33,613 bases of DNA. Origin: Bdellovibrionales bacterium (GTDB lineage Bacteria; Bdellovibrionota; Bdellovibrionia; Bdellovibrionales; UBA1609). Of the stretch, positions 26,224-33,613 are shown piece after piece (position 1 is the first letter of the stretch; the number at the start of each line of letters is the position of its first letter). The notes beneath the pieces were generated by a model. The model was not told where the DNA came from, made no database searches, and was given only the letters and a program-made list of their open reading frames with translations. Made by a program: the position numbers and the translations under genes. Where the stretch lies: NCBI GenBank assembly GCA_028283955.1, contig JANQSP010000002.1:1-33613 (forward strand), written 5' to 3'.

Positions 26224-26310
26224 CGTCATCCCCACATACAATCGTCATCCCCGTGAAAACACCGTCATTCCCGTGAAAACACCATCATTCCCGCACAGGC
26301 GGGAGTCCAG
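26224..26310 (+). repeat. Polar half-REP array ending in a full REP hairpin
   Basis: cgtcatccccacatacaat / cgtcatccccgtgaaaacac / cgtcattcccgtgaaaacac / catcattcccgcacaggcgggagtccag. Confidence 0.85.
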
Positions 26311-26345
26311 AAAAGTCATACACTCCATTGGACTATCACCGTAAA

Positions 26346-26768
26346 TCACTCAAGGCTCTTTATTTCTTCCTCTATCAATTTTCTATAGGAAGCCGGGTCC
26401 ATTAAATCAGCCAGATCTCCTTCCCGGCTCATCTCCACCCGTACCAGCCAACCATCCCGCATGGGATCATCACTAATCAAACCAGGTGTTAAGCTCCCAT
26501 TCACTTCCACCACTTCACCGGATACCGGAAGGTATAAGTCACTGACATGCTTATTACTCTCAACCAAGCCAAAAATCTGATTTTTTTCAAAGCTTTGCCC
26601 TTTTTTCGGCAACCTCCAACTCACAATTTCCCCCAAACGATCCTGAGCATAGTAAGTAATTCCAATAGTTACTGTATTCCTGTCATCCAATGAAATCCAC
26701 TCATGTGTTTTCGTATAGTAGTAATTGTCTTCAGGAACAATCAATCTTCTCTGTGTTTCCTCCGTCAT
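26346..26768 (-). CDS. gcvH: Glycine cleavage system H protein
   Basis: TKTHEWISLDD, FGLVESNKHVSDLYLPVSGEVVEVN with lipoyl Lys; GGAGGAGAAA RBS before the internal ATG at 26768. Confidence 0.92.
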   Translation of the reverse strand: MTEETQRRLIVPEDNYYYTKTHEWISLDDRNTVTIGITYYAQDRLGEIVSWRLPKKGQSFEKNQIFGLVESNKHVSDLYLPVSGEVVEVNGSLTPGLISDDPMRDGWLVRVEMSREGDLADLMDPASYRKLIEEEIKSLE

Positions 26769-26849
26769 TTTCTCCTCCTTCACTTTTTTATAGTCAAAAT
26801 ATTCAAATCCAGGAAAACCACCAAATTTCAAAACCGGGTTGTATAACAT

Positions 26850-27944
26850 TTACTTCTTTATAAAAGGTGTGGCAACAATTTCGGCAGGAATAGGGTTTTG
26901 ATGAATTTCCACCTGAATACACTGAGAAGGAGATGAATACTCAGTTTCAACATAGCCTAAACCAATCATTTTATCCAAACTGGGAGACTTAGCCCCACTT
27001 GTCACCTCTCCCACCGGTGTTCCTTCCACCAAAATGCGGCTGCCTGAACGTGGCACTCCGGCTACTTCAGACAATTGAAATCCCACCCATTTTTTCCTAA
27101 TCTGTCTTTTAATATTAGAAAGAGCTTCTGATCCGATAAAATCTGTCGGATTTTTTACCGCCCAGGAAAGTCCGGCTGAATGAGGGTCAATACTCTCATT
27201 TAAATCATTCCCATATAAAGGATATTTCATTTCCATGCGCAAAGTATCCCTTGCGGCTAAACCGGAAGGCAAACAACCAAAGTCTTTTCCTTTTTCCAAA
27301 ATCCCCCTCCATAAAAGAGGGGCTTTCTCATGGGAAACTAAAATCTCAAAACCCTTTTCTCCCGTATAACCTGTAGCGGATACCAAAATCGACTGTCCCA
27401 AAAAAGAAAACCACTGACAGTGATTTTTTTTAATTTCCAGTTCTTCTCCTTCTTTAAGGCCAAGCACGAAAGCCAAAAGAGCAGGGGCTTTTGGCCCCTG
27501 CAAAGCCAATTGTGCCCAACCAATATTCTCATTCCGCACTATCTCCGGTCCACTTAAAGTATGAGAACGAATCCACTCCAAATCTTTTTCGAAACAAGCC
27601 GCATTCACACATAACAAATAATCTTCACACGGTTCCAGACAGTAAAGAATTAAATCATCTACAATACCTCCTTCTTCATTACATAAAAGATTGTATTGAG
27701 TGCGATTTTTTTTCAAAGCCGCCACATTATTTGTTAAGCACTTCTCCAAAACTTTTAAAGCATCTGTCCCCAACACACGAATAACACCCATATGAGATAC
27801 ATCAAAAACCCCCACGTTTTTTCTTACATTTAAATGTTCCTCCTTTGAACCGCTAAACTCCAAAGGCAGCTTCCAACCATGAAAGGCTATGAGCTTACCG
27901 GCACAGCGGCGATGCTCTTCAATAAGAGTCGTTTCCTTAAGCAT
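26850..27944 (-). CDS. gcvT: Aminomethyltransferase (glycine cleavage T protein)
   Basis: GVFDVSHMGVIRVLG, NEEGGIVDDLILYCL, ATGYTGEKGFEI, GLAARDTLRMEMKYPLYGNDL. Confidence 0.96.
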   Translation of the reverse strand: MLKETTLIEEHRRCAGKLIAFHGWKLPLEFSGSKEEHLNVRKNVGVFDVSHMGVIRVLGTDALKVLEKCLTNNVAALKKNRTQYNLLCNEEGGIVDDLILYCLEPCEDYLLCVNAACFEKDLEWIRSHTLSGPEIVRNENIGWAQLALQGPKAPALLAFVLGLKEGEELEIKKNHCQWFSFLGQSILVSATGYTGEKGFEILVSHEKAPLLWRGILEKGKDFGCLPSGLAARDTLRMEMKYPLYGNDLNESIDPHSAGLSWAVKNPTDFIGSEALSNIKRQIRKKWVGFQLSEVAGVPRSGSRILVEGTPVGEVTSGAKSPSLDKMIGLGYVETEYSSPSQCIQVEIHQNPIPAEIVATPFIKK

Positions 27945-28809
27945 TATTTGTTTTCCCTGTGTTGAGACAGGCTAAATGAAAAGTGTTTTCCAAAAGCATA
28001 GCGACTGTCATAGGCCCCACACCCCCCGGTACGGGTGTCGCAAAAGAAACCTGATCCTGAATTTCTTTAAAACGAACATCTCCACTCAACACACTTTTTC
28101 CCTGCTCTGTTGTGCGATGAATACCCACATCCACAACGTCAGCCTCTTTTTTAAAATCAGATCCTCCTAACAGTCCCGGTCGGCCTGCCGCCACTACTAT
28201 AATGTCCGCCTCTTTTGTAAAAAGGGACAACTCTTTCGTATGTGAATGGCATATAGTTACAGTGGCATTAGCCCTCAGCAAAAGCTGAGCCATGGGAAGA
28301 CCTACGATTTGACTTCTCCCCACTACCACCGCCTTTTTTCCCTGCAAAGGAATATTGTAGTACTCAAACAGCTTCATAACGCCGGAGGGAGTACAAGGTA
28401 ACACTCTGGGCTGACTCGACCAGGCCAGGCCCTGGTTTTCCACTGTTAAACAGTCGGGATCTTTCTTTGGATCAATCCATGAAACTACCTCTCTTGAGGA
28501 AAAGGCGGAAGGAAGAGGGAGTTGAACAAGGATAGCGTGAACAGAAGAATCCCGATTAAGATTTTGTATTTTTCGCTCTAATTCATGGGTAGGTACATCA
28601 CCTGAAAAGGAAAACACTTCAGAGCTAATACCCACTTCCTCTGCCGCTTTGATTTTTTGTCGCACATAAATCTTACTGGCCGGGTTATTTCCCACCAATA
28701 CCACCGCCAGCCCGGGCTTTTGTTTATTCTGCTCGAAAAACCGATGTATTTTCCTTTTTAATTCAGCCCTTGTTTCCTGAGCCACCAAACGGCCGTCCAA
28801 AATCTGCAT
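27937..28809 (-). CDS. folD: Bifunctional methylenetetrahydrofolate dehydrogenase/cyclohydrolase
   Basis: GLAVVLVGNNPASKIYVRQKIKAAEEVGI, VQLPLPS, PCTPSGVMKLFEYY, VVGRSQIVGLPMAQLLL, TPVPGGVGPMTVAMLLENT. Confidence 0.97.
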   Translation of the reverse strand: MQILDGRLVAQETRAELKRKIHRFFEQNKQKPGLAVVLVGNNPASKIYVRQKIKAAEEVGISSEVFSFSGDVPTHELERKIQNLNRDSSVHAILVQLPLPSAFSSREVVSWIDPKKDPDCLTVENQGLAWSSQPRVLPCTPSGVMKLFEYYNIPLQGKKAVVVGRSQIVGLPMAQLLLRANATVTICHSHTKELSLFTKEADIIVVAAGRPGLLGGSDFKKEADVVDVGIHRTTEQGKSVLSGDVRFKEIQDQVSFATPVPGGVGPMTVAMLLENTFHLACLNTGKTNNA

Positions 28810-28992
28810 CCTTCACTCTCCCTTTCGCAAAAAAAACACTCTGAATATTGGCATAAATAGTTAAAAACCAACTTCAAATTATAAAGGTTTCGTAAAAATA
28901 GCATTGGATTTCATCTGAATCAATGCGACTTTTATACATATACAAAAAAACTTTCATTGACCTAAGCTAAAAAAATAAATACATAAATAAAA

Positions 28993-29262
28993 ATGAAACA
29001 AAAAGAAAGTAAGACAAAAACATCATCAACAGGCAGAGCCAAAGCAAAAAAACCGGAGATGGTGGAAAACCTGTTGAAAGTAAAAAAAAGAACAAACAAA
29101 ATGATGAGTGACTGTAATATTTCCAAAAAGGATTTCAGGGAAAATCCCACAGTAGAAAAATTCTATAAAACTGTTTATGAATACAAGCTAAGAGAAGACG
29201 CTTATAAAACGGCTATCGAAATTCAACTGAATCATCTTTTAAAAGAAAGCACCAAGAATTAA
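28993..29262 (+). CDS. Small basic protein of unknown function
   Basis: Intact 89-aa ORF, strongly Lys-rich; no recognisable family. Confidence 0.35.
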   Translation: MKQKESKTKTSSTGRAKAKKPEMVENLLKVKKRTNKMMSDCNISKKDFRENPTVEKFYKTVYEYKLREDAYKTAIEIQLNHLLKESTKN

Positions 29263-29280
29263 CACCCTCTTATGTTGGAC

Positions 29281-29369
29281 TCGCCATTGCAAACTCGACA
29301 CCATCATTCCTACACTCGATCCTGTCATTCCGGACTTGAACTCGTCATTCCGGACTTGATCCGGAATCC
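29281..29369 (+). repeat. Polar half-REP array ending in a full REP hairpin
   Basis: ..catcattcctacactcgatc / ctgtcattccggacttgaact / cgtcattccggacttgatccggaatcc. Confidence 0.8.
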
Positions 29370-29407
29370 AGAAAAAAGTTAGATTTAAGCATTGTCATCA
29401 TAATTCG

Positions 29408-29434
29408 TAAAATATTCGAAATCTGAATATTTTT
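29408..29434 (+). terminator. Stem-loop with U-tract, possible terminator upstream of flp
   Basis: AAAATATTC-GAAATCT-GAATATTTT followed by TT; A/T-rich stem, weak. Confidence 0.4.
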
Positions 29435-29567
29435 TATTTAAAACCATCTTTTTCCTTATCCATTCATATAGCTTTCATTTGCATTTATAGCCTTGCAAGC
29501 AAAAAAATGCAGCTTTTGTTAAAAACAGAAGTTCAAAATAAATTTAAGTAAAGAAAGGTGGAATACA

Positions 29568-29849
29568 ATGAAAGCAACCTCCCCTACTCCGGCAACAACA
29601 AAAAAGAAAACAAAAAAACAAAAAGGCCAGGGGCTGATTGAGTATTTAATTTTGGTGGCTTTAATGGGAGTAGCCACTATAGGTGTAATACGGGTCTTAA
29701 ACCAGACTATCAAGTCCCGATTTGCTTCTGCTGTATATGCCCTTCAGGGAAAACCAAAAAAAGTAAAAACAGACAGTTTAAAAGAACAGGATTACAAAAA
29801 AAGTGATTTGAGTAATTTTATGAATGGAGCCGCCAGTAAGAAAAAATAA
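29568..29849 (+). CDS. flp: Flp/Fap-type pilin subunit
   Basis: KGQGLIEYLILVALMGVATIGVIRVLNQ, a class III prepilin motif G|QGLIEY. Confidence 0.88.
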   Translation: MKATSPTPATTKKKTKKQKGQGLIEYLILVALMGVATIGVIRVLNQTIKSRFASAVYALQGKPKKVKTDSLKEQDYKKSDLSNFMNGAASKKK

Positions 29850-29889
29850 TTTTTCATTTTGAATTAAATCCGAAAAATGAAAGGCCAAA

Positions 29890-30240
29890 ATGAAAAAAGA
29901 ACCTGCCCTAAACAAAAAAAAAGGCCAAGTGTTATTGGAAACCCTGCTTATTTTACCCCTGATCAGTTCTTGTTTCATTTTATGTTTGCTCTTTTTTCAT
30001 GTTCACGCACAGCACTTATGGATGGATCATCAGCTTTACCAATCCTTAATCTGTCTAAGTAGAGGGGAACCACAGCTTCATTGTAAAAATCAAATGAAAA
30101 AAAAGATAAAAAGTTTTTTATGGTTAGGGAGATTAAACAACATCCAATTTACAAAAGGAGAAAACATATGGAAGGGAAGTTTCAATTGGGAGGCCGGTTT
30201 TTGGAAAATCCGATTCAGGAAAAAAATCATCCTCCCGTAA
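29890..30240 (+). CDS. TadE-like pseudopilin
   Basis: KKGQVLLETLLILPLISSCFILCLLFFHVH: G|QxLLE followed by a TM segment. Confidence 0.7.
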   Translation: MKKEPALNKKKGQVLLETLLILPLISSCFILCLLFFHVHAQHLWMDHQLYQSLICLSRGEPQLHCKNQMKKKIKSFLWLGRLNNIQFTKGENIWKGSFNWEAGFWKIRFRKKIILP

Positions 30241-30938
30241 AAGAATCTGAAAAAGGTTTTATAATGACTGTGCTATTAATGAGCCTGCCTGTTTTTATCA
30301 GTTGCTTAATGATTTTTACTTCTTTATTTTTCTGCATCCGTAACCATGATTTAGCTCAAAGTATTTGTCTTAAACATACCCTACAAACCCAAGAGAAAAT
30401 GAAAAAAGCTCTACATAAATTACTCAATCTTAATCCTTTAGCGAATCAATTAAGACGAACACAAAAACACCTGGAATACCTTTACCGTGAAGCCTTAAAA
30501 GCCGGTGAGCCTATTGCCATTACTATCTTAAGAACGAAAATAGAAATGGTGAAACAAAAAAGAATCCTTCTGGACAGAAAACAAAAACATATCCTAAATG
30601 GAACTGTTCCGATTATTAACTCCGCTTTCTATACCTTTAAACAAAAGATGAAAATCTTTAATCCAAGTCATATAAGAAAAAGACATTATCAACCTGTTCC
30701 CCTGGCCGTAGTAGCCAAACCAAAAGGGGATATAGCCCCTTCCTATTACCCTGTATCCCATTTTTCTTTACATCAGACTTTTTCTCTTTCATGGAAGATG
30801 CCTCTTCACCGATTTTTACCAAGATGGGTGGCTCGGGATTTTTTTAAAAACCAACTCTCCTCTTATAACTGTGCCGCCACAATAAAAAAAACCGGCCGGA
30901 AATGGAAAACCTCTCTTGCTTCACCATCACCATTCTGA
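30168..30938 (+). CDS. Pseudopilin-like membrane protein; overlaps the TadE-like ORF
   Basis: AAGGAG RBS upstream of ATG 30168 in the ORF listed at 30120-30938; ESEKGFIMTVLLMSLPVFISCLMIFTSLFF hydrophobic segment after K-G. Confidence 0.6.
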   Translation: MEGKFQLGGRFLENPIQEKNHPPVKESEKGFIMTVLLMSLPVFISCLMIFTSLFFCIRNHDLAQSICLKHTLQTQEKMKKALHKLLNLNPLANQLRRTQKHLEYLYREALKAGEPIAITILRTKIEMVKQKRILLDRKQKHILNGTVPIINSAFYTFKQKMKIFNPSHIRKRHYQPVPLAVVAKPKGDIAPSYYPVSHFSLHQTFSLSWKMPLHRFLPRWVARDFFKNQLSSYNCAATIKKTGRKWKTSLASPSPF

Positions 30939-31099
30939 ATCCAATACCCATTCCAAACTTAATTACCATCATTCTGAACTGGACTCAGAATCCCGTCATA
31001 AACAACTCAAACAACGTCATCCCCGCAAAGGCTCGTCATTCCCGCGCAGGCTCATCATTCCCGCGAAGGCTCGTCATTCCCGCGTAGGCGGGAATCCGG
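30930..31099 (+). repeat. Extended half-REP array (three 19-bp half units plus a terminal full hairpin) with degenerate units upstream
   Basis: cgtcatccccgcaaaggct / cgtcattcccgcgcaggct / catcattcccgcgaaggct / cgtcattcccgcgtaggcgggaatccgg from 31015; degenerate catcattctgaa-type units from about 30930. Confidence 0.9.
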
Positions 31100-31173
31100 A
31101 AAAATGAAAAGAGATAATAAAGTGCAATGGAAGGAACACATTTTGCATTCCCATTTATCTGGGAGGAAAAATA

Positions 31174-31407
31174 ATGAAGAACTACATTCAAAGAAAAAAA
31201 ACACGGTGTGCCAGATCCATACAAACAAACATCCACTGGCTCTGGAAAAAAATTAATAAATCGAATGGGCAGCTTTTACTGGAAGCCCTCTGGCTTATTT
31301 TATTTTCCTGCGCTTTTTTAGCTATGCTCTCTCACTTATATGAGAAAGGACAAAAAGAGATTCAACTGAGTCGCATAGGAGGTAAACATTTTTCCAAAAA
31401 CAAATAA
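31174..31407 (+). CDS. Small TadE-like pseudopilin
   Basis: SNGQLLLEALWLILFSCAFLAMLSHLYEKG: G|QLLLE prepilin-like cleavage motif plus TM; GGGAGGA RBS. Confidence 0.65.
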   Translation: MKNYIQRKKTRCARSIQTNIHWLWKKINKSNGQLLLEALWLILFSCAFLAMLSHLYEKGQKEIQLSRIGGKHFSKNK

Positions 31408-31422
31408 TCGGAGAAAAAAACA

Positions 31423-31920
31423 ATGAACTTATTTAAAATAAAAAAGTGGATTAAAGAAAACAAAAAAACTTTCCACGTATGGTTGATTCTTTCTTTAATA
31501 TCCCTGGTGTTCACCTTGCTACAACACACAGATCAAACAATGGAAAGAACAGACATACAAAACCTGGATACTTATATTCCGGAAGGTTTTGTTCTGGTTC
31601 CGGTGGAATTAAGTAATACAGAATCTTTAGTCGGCTTATTGGAAAACAAAGGAGTAGTGGATCTTTACATCGGAGACCCTTCCCGCCAACAGGCGGAAAA
31701 AGCAGCCACAGCTGTAAAAATTATACGCTCTACACGAAACCCCTCTCATTTCGCTGTGCTGGTTCCAGAGAACAAAGCCTCTTTTTTGATTCAAAGATTT
31801 CAACCCTTTCACGCTGTTATCCAAAACCCGGAACAAAAAAAGAAAACACATGTTCAGCCTTTAAATAAAAAAAGAAAAAGAAATATTGTTATAGAGCTTG
31901 ATCATTCACCCACTTTTTGA
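31423..31920 (+). CDS. CpaB/RcpC-like (SAF-domain) Tad pilus assembly protein, short form
   Basis: N-terminal TM, then IPEGFVLVPVELSNTESLVGLLENKGVVDLYIGD resembling the CpaB/RcpC SAF segment. Confidence 0.55.
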   Translation: MNLFKIKKWIKENKKTFHVWLILSLISLVFTLLQHTDQTMERTDIQNLDTYIPEGFVLVPVELSNTESLVGLLENKGVVDLYIGDPSRQQAEKAATAVKIIRSTRNPSHFAVLVPENKASFLIQRFQPFHAVIQNPEQKKKTHVQPLNKKRKRNIVIELDHSPTF

Positions 31921-32015
31921 GATGAATTTTTTTTACTCAGCGGGAGCAGGCTTTGATCCGAAATCCACGTTGGAGCGAAGACAGGAGCGACATAGATTTG
32001 AAAAAGGAAACCAAT

Positions 32016-33062
32016 ATGAATACTACTCCGATAAACATAAGAAAGAAAAAAATCTTACTAGCTATCTGTCTCCTTTTTACTCAAACAGCCTACCCTACCA
32101 CCCCTCCCCCTATATTAATTCGCTCACCGAAAACAGATGCAATAGAATTCTCAGCCTACGCGAAAACAGAACCGGTTAAAACCTATGCCCAACATCAATT
32201 GGATATAAAGAGAAGTACACCCCGGCCGGTCAATCTTCAATCTCTTTTAAAACAGGCACAAATGGATTTTTTATCTCATGAACCAAATGAATCCAAAAAA
32301 ACCTTTCGCCTGATTACCGAACATACACACGCTTTTGACTGGAATACAGAAGAAAGAAAAATTATTTTCTACTCTTTATTTCGCCTGGCACAGCTGGAAA
32401 AAAATATACAAAAACAAAAATTACTTCTTCAGGAAGCTTTTGTCTTTGGAATGAACCTTAAACTGGATCTACAGCTTTTCCCTCCGCCTCTGGTGGAAAG
32501 TTATTTAAAAATTAAAAAAAATGCCGTTTCTGTATCTCTCAAATTAAAAAAACTTTTTCCCTTACATGAAGTTATACTTATTAATGGAAAGGTTTATTCA
32601 AACAAAGAAATAGCCTCCTTGCCTTACGGAGTTTATCGCATAACCGCTTTTAGCTCTTCCAATGAAAGCTGGACACAGACTCTATCCTTATCACGCCTCA
32701 TATCAAAAAAAATTCACACTCCTTCTTTAACGGATGGCTCCTGCCATCAGCCGGCTTTAAATAACCTGCATCAGGTTTTACAAAAAAATCAAATCCACAT
32801 CTTATTTCCCAACTTCTGTGTATGGAATTCCTTACAGAGCCCCCTTGTGACAAAGCAAACAAATACCCTACCGGCTGATATAAAAATACTAGAGGAAGAA
32901 TTAACAGAACCTAAGAAGAATAATGACTGGTGGGAAGAGGAATGGGTTTGGTTGAGCGCGGCAGTCGTTTTAGGAGTTACCACTTTCTTTATTTTAAGTG
33001 AACGTGAAAACAACAAAGAAGAAAAGAAAGAAACAAAGCCAATAGTAAAAATAGGATTTTAA
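32016..33062 (+). CDS. Secreted protein with C-terminal TM anchor, unknown function
   Basis: ATG at 32016 with AAGGAAA RBS; signal KKKILLAICLLFTQTAYP; C-terminal WVWLSAAVVLGVTTFFIL TM segment. Confidence 0.6.
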   Translation: MNTTPINIRKKKILLAICLLFTQTAYPTTPPPILIRSPKTDAIEFSAYAKTEPVKTYAQHQLDIKRSTPRPVNLQSLLKQAQMDFLSHEPNESKKTFRLITEHTHAFDWNTEERKIIFYSLFRLAQLEKNIQKQKLLLQEAFVFGMNLKLDLQLFPPPLVESYLKIKKNAVSVSLKLKKLFPLHEVILINGKVYSNKEIASLPYGVYRITAFSSSNESWTQTLSLSRLISKKIHTPSLTDGSCHQPALNNLHQVLQKNQIHILFPNFCVWNSLQSPLVTKQTNTLPADIKILEEELTEPKKNNDWWEEEWVWLSAAVVLGVTTFFILSERENNKEEKKETKPIVKIGF

Positions 33063-33067
33063 CTTAC

Positions 33068-33114
33068 CGTCATTCCCGCAAAGACTCGTCATTCCCGCGA
33101 AGGCGGGAATCCAG
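33068..33114 (+). repeat. Half-REP unit plus full REP hairpin between convergent genes
   Basis: cgtcattcccgcaaagact / cgtcattcccgcgaaggcgggaatccag. Confidence 0.85.
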
Positions 33115-33138
33115 AAAAACAACTATCCTAAATCAGAA

Positions 33139-33612
33139 CTAGATGCCCCGAATAACATCACCGCCGTCACCACCGCCGCCTGTATCAGCATCATCATCGT
33201 CATCATCGTCATCGTCACCGCCGCCGCCTGTAATAGGTTGAAAAGGCACCATACCACCACCACCATACATGATTTGGTAAATCTGCATTTGCAGACGATT
33301 AATTTCCGAATATAGTCCACTTGCTGCCTGGTATTTTTGCATGTAATTATTCATCTGAGCCTGTTGATAGGCGAGCATAGCTTGTTGGTATTGGATATAA
33401 GCCTGCATTCCAGCCATACCACCTCCGGGCATCGTTCCTCCGCCCATCATTCCACCTCCGGGCATCATCCCTCCGCCCATCATTCCGGGCATCATTCCAC
33501 CACCCATCATCGGCATCATTCCTCCGCCCATCATCGGCATCATTCCACCACCCATCATCGGCATCATTCCACCACCCATCATCGGCATCATTCCTCCGCC
33601 CATCATCGGCAT
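33139..33612 (-). CDS. Met/Gly-rich tandem-repeat protein with an Asp-run/Gly-rich C-terminus (5' end outside the window)
   Basis: MPMMGGGM 8-aa repeats (24-nt units), YQQAMLAYQQAQ segment, and DDDDDDDDDADTGGGGDGGD tail; ORF open to the window edge. Confidence 0.6.
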   Translation of the reverse strand: MPMMGGGMMPMMGGGMMPMMGGGMMPMMGGGMMPMMGGGMMPGMMGGGMMPGGGMMGGGTMPGGGMAGMQAYIQYQQAMLAYQQAQMNNYMQKYQAASGLYSEINRLQMQIYQIMYGGGGMVPFQPITGGGGDDDDDDDDDADTGGGGDGGDVIRGI

Positions 33613-33613
33613 C

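Noticed and set aside
31015-31099. Regular 19-bp repeats considered as CRISPR
   Set aside because: No spacers, too short, ends in a REP hairpin, and similar arrays are scattered across the window.
30902-31236. ORFs 30902-31087, 30916-31107 and 31036-31236 (minus)
   Set aside because: Translations of the REP-like array (AKARHSRAG, IPAYAGMT), a common false gene signature.

Overview
AT-rich 33.6 kb chromosomal window, probably from a Gram-negative, possibly Bdellovibrionota-like, bacterium (taxonomy is a weak inference). Housekeeping genes: purD, type II glutamine synthetase, class II aldolase plus mtnA, and folD-gcvT-gcvH. There are three tRNA genes: Pro-GGG, His-GTG and Leu-TAG. Accessory content: an ECF sigma factor with a membrane partner, divergent from a four-gene putative metal-handling operon; a minus-strand operon of envelope/lipoproteins including an ankyrin-repeat protein; two very large secreted proteins; a Tad/Flp-like pseudopilin cluster; and several low-complexity repeat proteins. 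No transposase, integrase, CRISPR array or known defence system was recognised. Main observations: (1) A divergent pair of identical motifs, TTTTTGTCACAAA-N15-GTAAT, lies between the ECF sigma gene and the metal operon. (2) A family of short repeats ends in the 3' terminus of tRNA genes, like the E. coli tyrT/rtT distal repeats. It occurs downstream of tRNA-Leu and tRNA-His, with a degenerate copy before the glutamine synthetase gene. (3) A 72-bp REPIN-like palindrome sits in frame inside the signal peptide of the ankyrin lipoprotein. (4) Polar arrays of 19-21 bp half-REP units each end in one complete REP hairpin. All coordinates, alignments and counts were done by eye, and homology calls come from motif recognition without database searches.
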